DNA of 5,782 nucleotides from a candidate division WWE3 bacterium (GTDB lineage Bacteria > Patescibacteriota > WWE3 > UBA101185 > UBA10185): assembly GCA_020427865.1 (NCBI GenBank), contig JAGQNX010000097.1:1-5782 (forward strand), read 5' to 3'. Each line of letters opens with the position of its first letter. The stretch's first letter is position 1. Position numbers and translations under genes: made by a program. Shown one piece after another: positions 1 through 5,507 of this stretch. The notes beneath the pieces were generated by a model. That model was not told the origin of the DNA and searched no databases. It saw only the letters and a program-made list of their open reading frames with translations.

Positions 1-1029
1 GGTGGCCATGATGAGCGTGAGCAAACTTTAAACCAGATATTGGTTGAGATGGATGGGTTTGATGCCCGTGCTACTGTAATAGTTATGGGTGCCACAAATA
101 GACCCGATATGTTGGATCCTGCATTAGTTAGACCCGGTAGGTTTGATAGACGTATAACTGTTACTCTTCCTGACTTAGACGATCGTATGGCTATACTTAA
201 GATTCATATGAAAGGTAAACCGTTTGAGGACTCTGTTAACATGCATGCAGTTGCTAAAAACACTGTTGGTTTTAGTGGTGCTGATTTAGAAAACATGCTA
301 AACGAAGCTGCGATTTTAGCTGCTCGTGCAGGTAAAACAAAAATTAGCGATATAGAACTTGAAGAAGCTGCTCTAAAAGTAACTATAGGTAGTGAGCGTA
401 AAACAATGCAATCCGAAGAAGAAAAAAAGATGACTGCATACCACGAAGCTGGTCATGCTTTAGTTGCTTCTAATCAAGAAGAAATGGATCCTGTACATAG
501 GGTTACTATTGTGGCTCGTGGTGGGTCTTTGGGTCATACCGCTTATCCTCCGCAACGTGATCGTTATGGAGAAACCAACACACGCTTACTTGCTATGATA
601 ACTTCTGCACTAGCGGGTAAAGCTGCTGAAGAATTAGTGTATGGTGTAACCACTACGGGTGCTTCTAATGATATAGAACGTGCTACACAATTGGCTCGTG
701 CCATGGTTAGAGAATATGGTATGAGTTCGTTAGGTCCTATCGCATATCATGAACGTGCCGAACGAAACTGGATTGCCAAAGAATTAGGATCTACACCCCC
801 TTATAGTGAAGCAATGGCTGCAAAGATAGATGCGGAAGTAGCTAAAATTATGGAAAATTCCTATAAAGATGCACTGTCTATCTTAAAAAAGCATCGTAAA
901 ACATTAGATGCTATTGTAGAGGCTTTAATGCAAACCGAGACATTAACCGCAGACGAATATAACAAAATCTTAGAATCTAATGGTAGTACACCAATTAATA
1001 AGGGTTATGGTCAAAAGTCTATTGCCTAA
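1..1029 (+). CDS. ftsH: ATP-dependent zinc metalloprotease FtsH, C-terminal part (5' end outside window)
   Basis: FtsH is a membrane-anchored AAA+ protease that unfolds and degrades membrane and short-lived cytosolic proteins as a hexamer. The frame is open from base 1, so 342 residues are visible of a protein usually 600-650 long; the N-terminal membrane segments, Walker A and probably Walker B lie upstream. The visible part opens with GGHDEREQTLNQ, the conserved stretch after Walker B. Numbering from the first visible codon, the second region of homology is at about 31-50 (ATNRPDMLDPALVRPGRFDR), with arginine fingers R44 and R47. The zinc site HEAGH is at about 148-152 (H148, E149, H152), and the third ligand is D224 in GASNDIERAT. 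All catalytic residues in view are intact. The TTG at 40 is internal, not a start. The stop overlaps the next gene's ATG by one base (TAATG), suggesting translational coupling. Identification is secure. Confidence 0.97.
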   Translation, partial: GGHDEREQTLNQILVEMDGFDARATVIVMGATNRPDMLDPALVRPGRFDRRITVTLPDLDDRMAILKIHMKGKPFEDSVNMHAVAKNTVGFSGADLENMLNEAAILAARAGKTKISDIELEEAALKVTIGSERKTMQSEEEKKMTAYHEAGHALVASNQEEMDPVHRVTIVARGGSLGHTAYPPQRDRYGETNTRLLAMITSALAGKAAEELVYGVTTTGASNDIERATQLARAMVREYGMSSLGPIAYHERAERNWIAKELGSTPPYSEAMAAKIDAEVAKIMENSYKDALSILKKHRKTLDAIVEALMQTETLTADEYNKILESNGSTPINKGYGQKSIA

Positions 1030-1967
1030 TGACTTCCACGCGTAAACAAAAACTAATATTAATAGATACTTTTAACTTTTTGTTTAGAGCTTATTATGCA
1101 CTTCCTAAAACCTTAACTGATTCCGATGGAAATCCTACAAACGCTGTCTATGGTGTTACTTCTATGCTTTTAACTGTGTTTGACGCACTAAAACCCGATT
1201 ATGTTATTGCAGCATTAGAAAGTAAATCTCCTATAGAAAGATCAGATCATTTTGAAGATTATAAAGCTAATCGTAAACCTATGGACGAAGATCTAAAGGT
1301 TCAAATTCCCAGCGTTTTTGAGGTATTGGACGCGTTTGGTATAACAAGTATTTCTGTAGATGGTTTCGAAGCAGATGATGTTATTGGCACAGCTGTTGAA
1401 AGTTTTGCAGATAACCCAAACTTGGACATAATAATTGTGTCTAATGATAGAGATTTATGGCAACTTCTTAGAGACAATGTAATGATTATGATTCCAAATA
1501 ACAAAAATGGTTTGGCTGATTGGGTAGGTGTTAATGAGGTTAAAGCCAAATACGGATTTAGTCCCAAACAAATGATAGAGTATAAGTCGTTACGTGGAGA
1601 TCCCAGTGACAATATTCCAGGGGTTAAAGGTATAGGGGAAAAAACTGCATTATCTTTAATCGATACTTATGGTAGCTTAAATGGTATATACGAAAATATT
1701 GAATCGGTTACGCCGGAAAGTGTTAAACAAAAGCTTATTGTGGACAAAGATAATGCATACATGAGTCATAAACTTGCAACAATTGTAACCAACGTACCAA
1801 TTGGAGTTTCCTTATCTGAATGCGGTTATACCGAATTTAGTAAGGGTGCAGTTGTAGAGGTGATGCGTAAATATAATTTTAAATCTCTAATTAGACGTTT
1901 AGGTTTTGACCCAAACACTGGCAAAGAAAAAATAGTAGTTTCTGAAAATCAATTAGGTTTGTTTTAA
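1029..1967 (+). CDS. Stand-alone 5'-3' exonuclease / flap endonuclease (Pol I N-terminal domain type)
   Basis: This 312-residue protein matches the 5' nuclease domain found at the N terminus of DNA polymerase I. Such enzymes remove RNA primers and 5' flaps during Okazaki-fragment maturation and repair. No polymerase or proofreading domain follows, so it is a free-standing nuclease. Acidic metal ligands are at D13 (LIDTFNFLFR), E114/D116/D117 (GFEADDVIGT), D140/D142 (SNDRDLWQL) and D191/D194 (GDPSDNIPG). The last runs into the helix-hairpin-helix DNA-binding loop GVKGIGEKTA at 198-207. The helical-arch basic motif YKANRKP is at 78-84. The aspartate usually found in the VFDxK motif (D63 in E. 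coli Pol I) aligns with E64 here. The last five residues, QLGLF, resemble a sliding-clamp binding peptide. The ATG overlaps the ftsH stop and I see no clear Shine-Dalgarno, so coupled translation is likely. Family is secure; separation from a polymerase gene elsewhere is inferred. Confidence 0.94.
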   Translation: MTSTRKQKLILIDTFNFLFRAYYALPKTLTDSDGNPTNAVYGVTSMLLTVFDALKPDYVIAALESKSPIERSDHFEDYKANRKPMDEDLKVQIPSVFEVLDAFGITSISVDGFEADDVIGTAVESFADNPNLDIIIVSNDRDLWQLLRDNVMIMIPNNKNGLADWVGVNEVKAKYGFSPKQMIEYKSLRGDPSDNIPGVKGIGEKTALSLIDTYGSLNGIYENIESVTPESVKQKLIVDKDNAYMSHKLATIVTNVPIGVSLSECGYTEFSKGAVVEVMRKYNFKSLIRRLGFDPNTGKEKIVVSENQLGLF

Positions 1968-1976
1968 AATATAATT

Positions 1977-2612
1977 ATGTCCAAAAAAGAACTCGCAAAA
2001 GAAATCGTAGCTTTACTTAGAAAAAATTACCCTAATGCTCGTATTGAGCTTGATTATACAAACGAACGCGAACTTGCCGTAGCTGTTGTTTTGTCTGCTC
2101 AAACCACAGATAAAAAGGTAAATGAAATCACCGCAAAATTATTTAAAAAGTATTCTAGTTGGGAAGATTATGCCACAGCTGATTTAAATGAACTTACTGA
2201 AACTATTAAAGGTGTAAATTTTCATAAAGGAAAAGCCGAAAGGCTAGTTAAAATGGGGGAGATGATGGTTTCTGAATATAAGGGTAAACTGCCGAACACC
2301 ATAGAAGAACTTACTAAACTCCCTGGTGTTGCACGTAAGACAGCTAATGTTTTAACCCATGAGTTATGGGGAAAAGCTTATGGTGTTGTTGTGGATACCC
2401 ATATTACTAGGTTGTCCAACTTATGGGGATTTACTAAAGAACAAAACGCAGTAAAGATAGAAAAAGATTTAATTGCCTTACTAGATAAAGAAGATTGGAT
2501 AACGTATTCAAGAAATGTAGTGTTACATGGCCGTTATGTTTGTAAAGCTCGCAAGCCTGATTGTGCAAACTGTGTTTTAAATGAAGTTTGTCCTAGTGCT
2601 TTTAATGCTTAA
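1977..2612 (+). CDS. nth: Endonuclease III, DNA glycosylase/AP lyase
   Basis: Endonuclease III removes oxidised pyrimidines from DNA and cuts the resulting abasic site by beta-elimination, in base excision repair. The 211-residue length is normal. LSAQTTD lies at 39-45. The helix-hairpin-helix LPGVARKTANVL at 115-126 carries the catalytic lysine K121, and the catalytic aspartate is D140 in VVVDTHITR. The C terminus has the four-cysteine iron-sulfur loop with the canonical spacing C-x6-C-x2-C-x5-C (C189, C196, C199, C205). It starts 9 bases after the exonuclease stop. The spacer AAATATAATT is AT-rich with no Shine-Dalgarno, so expression probably depends on the upstream genes. Its stop overlaps by 4 bases with the stop of the gene on the opposite strand, and I see no good terminator hairpin at this junction. 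Confidence is high because every catalytic and cluster residue is present. Confidence 0.97.
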   Translation: MSKKELAKEIVALLRKNYPNARIELDYTNERELAVAVVLSAQTTDKKVNEITAKLFKKYSSWEDYATADLNELTETIKGVNFHKGKAERLVKMGEMMVSEYKGKLPNTIEELTKLPGVARKTANVLTHELWGKAYGVVVDTHITRLSNLWGFTKEQNAVKIEKDLIALLDKEDWITYSRNVVLHGRYVCKARKPDCANCVLNEVCPSAFNA

Positions 2613-3301
2613 TTAGTTTTTGCTGGTGTGTCTTCTCTTATTTCAAAGTATTCTGTACTACCATCAGATTTTATTTGTAAAAACGCTTTGATACCAGTTA
2701 TCTGCATTATATCTTGTAGATGTTTTTTTGCTTTTGGTGCTATTCTTGCTTGTTCTCCCTCTGTATATATAGGGTAATATCCCCTTACATCAGCGTATCT
2801 TCCGTCTTGTAGTGCCGCCCATACGCCAGGTGCTGTTTTTTCCAAACTACGTAGTATCTCACTATGTGGTGTTATAAGTTCTTCCTCAAAAAAATCCCCC
2901 CACTTGTCGTTTATAAGTTCTAGCGTGGCAAAATGTCTATTTTGTCTTGGTCTTTGTGGAACCTCAACCTCTTGCCATGTACGGTGCACTTTTGAAATTT
3001 GTATTTCTCCATGTCCGTTAACCGCTGCAATATAGGTTTCTAGTCTAGCTGCTCGTGGTACTTGTACGTCCTGTAATTCATTTTGCCTGACACCTGCAAA
3101 TAAATGGCCTTCTGGCGTTATGTGTACCAGATAATAGCCTGCAGCTAGGGGCTCATCTACAGCTCTCATGTAGCTTGAAAATCCTTTCCTAAGTGCTTCA
3201 AACTCTTCGTCTGGAGTTTCCCACTGCACTATAGGAGCTTGTAGTAGGGAATGGTCACCTTCTGTGTGTACTACACCGTTTTCTAAAAATGTTTCTGCCA
3301 T
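2609..3301 (-). CDS. Hypothetical protein, 230 aa, no recognised family
   Basis: I do not recognise this protein. It begins MAETFLENGVV and ends EIREDTPAKTN. It contains no cysteine, no signal peptide and no membrane segment, so it is predicted soluble and probably cytosolic. It looks like mixed alpha/beta with several aromatic-rich strands: GYYLVHITPEGHLFAGV at 55-71, HFATLELINDKWGDFFEEEL at 123-142, GYYPIYTEGEQARIAPK at 174-190 and IKAFLQIKSDGSTEYFEI at 204-221. None is a catalytic signature known to me. It is the last gene of a three-gene minus-strand run, starting 7 bases after the DsbA-like gene, with a weak purine stretch (AGAAG) about 13 bases before the ATG. Its long open frame, closeness to its neighbour and opposition to nth at the stop support a real gene. 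Co-transcription with an extracytoplasmic redox protein does not by itself assign a function. Confidence 0.82.
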   Translation of the reverse strand: MAETFLENGVVHTEGDHSLLQAPIVQWETPDEEFEALRKGFSSYMRAVDEPLAAGYYLVHITPEGHLFAGVRQNELQDVQVPRAARLETYIAAVNGHGEIQISKVHRTWQEVEVPQRPRQNRHFATLELINDKWGDFFEEELITPHSEILRSLEKTAPGVWAALQDGRYADVRGYYPIYTEGEQARIAPKAKKHLQDIMQITGIKAFLQIKSDGSTEYFEIREDTPAKTN

Positions 3302-3308
3302 ATATTTT

Positions 3309-4373
3309 TTATTCTTCTAAATCTTCTGGAAGAAATACTGCACTTACGTAACCAAAGTTGTCAGTTATTTCCTCGGTATATGCTATAACATCTTTTATCT
3401 CTGCTGTAAACTCTTTTGAGGCACCTGGCTCTAGTGTTATAGAATCTCCAAGATCTGGATAGCTTTTGTTTCTAGTAAAATTAAACGTAATAGTATTACT
3501 TGTGGTGTTTACCCATTTAACTCTCTGCCCTACTGCAACCTCTGCTGTTTTTGGATTAAAACCTGAGTTTGTATAGTTTATAACAAATACTGCATTCTTT
3601 TGTGCTCTTAAAGATTTAATACGTGGTGTTTCACTTTTGGGAACGCCTTTTTCTATAACCACTTCTTTAGTTGGATCCAATGATGCCGAATTAACTCGTG
3701 CTAGATATATTTGAAGCTCGTTCTCCACTTGTCTTTTAAGGGAGTCTGCGGTTGTAAACACAATTTTTCTGCCATTTAAAAATACTGCGGGTGCTATTTC
3801 TAACTGGGCTCGTTTTGCAAATTCTAGGTCATTATTTATTTCTTCTTGTACTTCGCGGGAGTCCATAATATCTTCAAATTCTGCTGCATCTAATCCTAGA
3901 GCTCTAGCGTATTCAATTAAGGCTTTGTCCGATAAGTTTTGGCGGTTTTCAAAAAGCTTGTCATGATATTCCCAAAATGCGTCTTGTTTGTGTGCTGCCT
4001 GTGCTGCTTTTGCTGCAGACTGTGACTGTGTATCATCAGTTGGAAAGTGTCTAAATGCTAAACGTAAAATCGACGAGTAAGCGCGGTATAGGTCTTTGAC
4101 TACAGGAACAATTGCAACACAGTCGTTACATGTAAATTCATTTACAACTACTAGTGTAAAGTGTGCGTCGGGTTCGCCTAATGTAGGTGTATAGGGTTCT
4201 ACAAAATCTTTTTCTTGTAATACAATTAGGCTGGATTCTTGTGATGTGTCTTTAGTGCGGTTTGAACTAATCCATATTAAAGCAACTAACAAGACAGCAA
4301 CTCCTACTAAAATCATTAGGGTTTTATTGCGTCGAATGTTTTGTAATAGTAGTCCAATATTTAGGTTATGCAT
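3309..4373 (-). CDS. Membrane-anchored DsbA-like thioredoxin-fold protein with C-terminal cupredoxin-like domain
   Basis: The 354-residue protein has a short basic N terminus (RRNK at 14-17), one hydrophobic helix at about 18-36, then a thioredoxin-fold domain at about 60-222 and a beta-rich domain at about 260-350. The redox site is C82-N-D-C85 in NEFTCNDCVAIVP. The segment FWEYHDKLFENRQNLSD, the following helices and the cis-proline loop EIAPAVFLNG (P195, with Ala where Thr is common) are typical of DsbA/Thioredoxin_4 proteins, which make or shuffle disulfides outside the cytoplasm. The second domain (GFNPKTAEVAVGQRVKWVN, then LEPGASKEF) resembles plastocyanin-type cupredoxins. The expected first copper His position is occupied by Asn/Thr (NTTSNTITF), and the C-terminal strand (YTEEITDNFGYVSAVFL) has no Cys, His or Met. 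Its ATG lies inside the preceding gene's end (8-base overlap, ATGCATAA). The DsbA-like part is confident; oxidase versus isomerase activity and the role of the second domain are not determined. Confidence 0.88.
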   Translation of the reverse strand: MHNLNIGLLLQNIRRNKTLMILVGVAVLLVALIWISSNRTKDTSQESSLIVLQEKDFVEPYTPTLGEPDAHFTLVVVNEFTCNDCVAIVPVVKDLYRAYSSILRLAFRHFPTDDTQSQSAAKAAQAAHKQDAFWEYHDKLFENRQNLSDKALIEYARALGLDAAEFEDIMDSREVQEEINNDLEFAKRAQLEIAPAVFLNGRKIVFTTADSLKRQVENELQIYLARVNSASLDPTKEVVIEKGVPKSETPRIKSLRAQKNAVFVINYTNSGFNPKTAEVAVGQRVKWVNTTSNTITFNFTRNKSYPDLGDSITLEPGASKEFTAEIKDVIAYTEEITDNFGYVSAVFLPEDLEE

Positions 4374-5337
4374 TTAAATCTCTATTTACCAAATTGGTTG
4401 GTGTTTTGTTATTTATTAATACTTCTATTATATTTTCTGCTGCTATTCTTGCCATTTGAATTCTGGCTTCTCTTGTAGCACTTGCAATGTGTGGGGTGAG
4501 TATTACGTTATCTAGCGACATTAGCTTGTCGTATATGTGGGGCTCTTCTTCAAACACATCTAGTGCGGCGCCTTCTATCCATTTTTCTTCTAATGCTTTT
4601 GCAAGAGCATCTTCGTCTATAACTGGTCCTCTTGAAGTGTTTACTAAGTATGCTGTTGGTTTCATTTTTTTGAGTGCATTTAGGTCTATTAGATGTTGAG
4701 TAGAAGGAAGTAGCGGTACGTGAATACTTACAAAATCCGACTTTTCTAAAAGGTCGTGTAAGCTTACATATTTTGCACCTGTTTCTAGTTCTGCTTTTTG
4801 GTTTTGTTTAATATCGTAGTACAAAACATTCATATTAAATCCTTTAGCCATTCTAGCCACATGGCATCCTATGCTACCCAAACCTACTAATCCCAAAGTT
4901 TTTTCGTTGATTCTTGGTCCCATATACAAAAGAGGTTCCCAGCACTTAAAACATCCAGAACGTACATATTTGTCTGAAACTACAATTTTTTTTGCTACCG
5001 CTAAAATTAATGCCCATGTAAATTCTGCAACAGATTCGGTTAAATCTCCTGGAGTATTTGTAACAGGTATGCCTTTTTCTGTAGCTGCTTTTAAGTCTAT
5101 ATGATCGTATCCAACAGAGTAGGTAGATATAACTTTTAAATTTGGAGCAGCATTAATAACTGCTTTTGTAATTTGGTCTGGAATAATGGTTAATAACGCA
5201 TCTACATCTTGTACTTTTTGTATTAATTGTTCTTCGGTTAAAGGTTCTCCTTCTAGCATTTCTATTTGTAAGCTTGTGTGTTTGGACAAATGGTCTAAAA
5301 CTACGCGTGGGATTTTACGGGTTATGAGTACTTTCAT
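4366..5337 (-). CDS. D-2-hydroxyacid dehydrogenase (glyoxylate/hydroxypyruvate reductase-like)
   Basis: This 323-residue protein is a full-length NAD(P)-dependent D-isomer-specific 2-hydroxyacid dehydrogenase, which interconverts 2-keto acids and D-2-hydroxyacids in the cytosol. The substrate-binding part includes STYSVGYDHIDL at 71-82 and TPGDLTESVAEF at 95-106. The dinucleotide-binding loop is GLVGLGSIG at 149-157, and the second-strand residue D175 (YYDIK) favours NAD(H). The catalytic triad is R236 (NTSRGPVIDE), E265 (DVFEEEP) and H283 (LTPHIASAT); the 29-residue R-to-E spacing matches the family. Overall it most resembles glyoxylate reductase/glycerate dehydrogenase (GyaR-like), but lactate or phosphoglycerate substrates cannot be excluded from motifs alone, so no symbol is given. 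It is first in the minus-strand run. A -10-like TAGAAT sits 6 bases before the ATG, so the message may be leaderless. The start MKVLITRKIP is where the family normally begins. Confidence 0.93.
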   Translation of the reverse strand: MKVLITRKIPRVVLDHLSKHTSLQIEMLEGEPLTEEQLIQKVQDVDALLTIIPDQITKAVINAAPNLKVISTYSVGYDHIDLKAATEKGIPVTNTPGDLTESVAEFTWALILAVAKKIVVSDKYVRSGCFKCWEPLLYMGPRINEKTLGLVGLGSIGCHVARMAKGFNMNVLYYDIKQNQKAELETGAKYVSLHDLLEKSDFVSIHVPLLPSTQHLIDLNALKKMKPTAYLVNTSRGPVIDEDALAKALEEKWIEGAALDVFEEEPHIYDKLMSLDNVILTPHIASATREARIQMARIAAENIIEVLINNKTPTNLVNRDLNA

Positions 5338-5343
5338 GTGATT

Positions 5344-5372
5344 ATTCTAGCATAACTATGTGTTTGTTCTAA
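5344..5372 (-). promoter_or_regulatory. Putative promoter of the minus-strand run (leaderless arrangement)
   Basis: Read on the minus strand, TTAGAA (5372-5367) and TAGAAT (5349-5344) are separated by 17 bases. TAGAAT matches TATAAT at five of six positions and is preceded by TGC, giving an extended -10. The -35 is weak (three of six). The -10 ends 6 bases before the dehydrogenase ATG at 5337, so transcription would be expected to begin at or next to the ATG. No Shine-Dalgarno is visible there. This is a motif reading only, not a measured start. Confidence 0.5.
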
Positions 5373-5391
5373 TTGCGATTTGTGGTAATAA
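5364..5391 (+). promoter_or_regulatory. Possible divergent plus-strand promoter
   Basis: TTGTTC (5364-5369) and TAATAA (5386-5391), spaced 16 bases apart, with TGG directly before the -10, could drive transcription rightwards into the hairpin region. The element overlaps the -35 of the opposite promoter. AT-rich DNA yields such matches by chance, and the terminator-like hairpin at 5431-5459 follows within about 40 bases of the predicted start, so confidence is low. Confidence 0.25.
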
Positions 5392-5430
5392 CACTGTTTT
5401 TTTGTTATTGTGTTGCCCAAGAAGAGAAAA

Positions 5431-5459
5431 GCCACGGATCTTAATACCGTGGCGTTTTT
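5431..5459 (+). terminator. Intrinsic terminator-like hairpin, potentially bidirectional
   Basis: GCCACGG (5431-5437) and CCGTGGC (5447-5453) form a perfect 7-bp GC-rich stem with a 9-base loop, followed by G and five T's (5455-5459). On the minus strand the same stem is followed by TTTTCTCTTCTT, so it may also act leftwards. Leftward it would stop transcription arriving from beyond the window before it enters the dehydrogenase promoter; rightward it would end a very short transcript. Confidence 0.6.
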
Positions 5460-5460
5460 G

Positions 5461-5487
5461 CCCTTTGGGAAGGGAAGTCCCAAGGGG
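5461..5487. other. Stem-loop, 10-bp stem without T-run
   Basis: CCCTTTGGGA (5461-5470) pairs with TCCCAAGGGG (5478-5487) through ten pairs, one of them T-G, around the 7-base loop AGGGAAG. It begins only 7 bases after the terminator-like stem at 5431-5453. Neither strand has a T-run next to it, so it is not a simple terminator. It lies just upstream of the AGGAG at 5493-5497 and could affect access to it. Confidence 0.7.
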
Positions 5488-5492
5488 TAAAT

Positions 5493-5497
5493 AGGAG
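5493..5497 (+). promoter_or_regulatory. Possible Shine-Dalgarno for the small reading frame
   Basis: AGGAG lies 10 bases before the TTG at 5508. The spacing is at the long end of what is usual. It stands out because none of the six clear genes here has an equally good ribosome-binding site. The surrounding GGAGAAAAAAGGAA is purine-rich, so the match may be chance. Confidence 0.3.
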
Positions 5498-5507
5498 AAA
5501 AAAGGAA

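Noticed and set aside
40..1029. A shorter independent protein starting at the TTG at base 40
   Set aside because: The frame is open to base 1 and the 13 upstream codons encode the conserved FtsH stretch GGHDEREQTLNQI, so this is an internal codon.
1301..1612. 103-codon open frame on the minus strand inside the exonuclease gene
   Set aside because: It lies wholly within a gene with intact catalytic motifs on the plus strand and shows no recognisable motif.
4487..5104. Two short plus-strand open frames (4487-4699 and 4871-5104) inside the dehydrogenase gene
   Set aside because: The minus-strand dehydrogenase is continuous and complete across both; the frames have no motif or ribosome-binding support.
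1..5337. Recoding of TGA as glycine, as in some CPR lineages
   Set aside because: All six clear genes end in TAA and read through with standard glycine and tryptophan codons; I saw no in-frame TGA.
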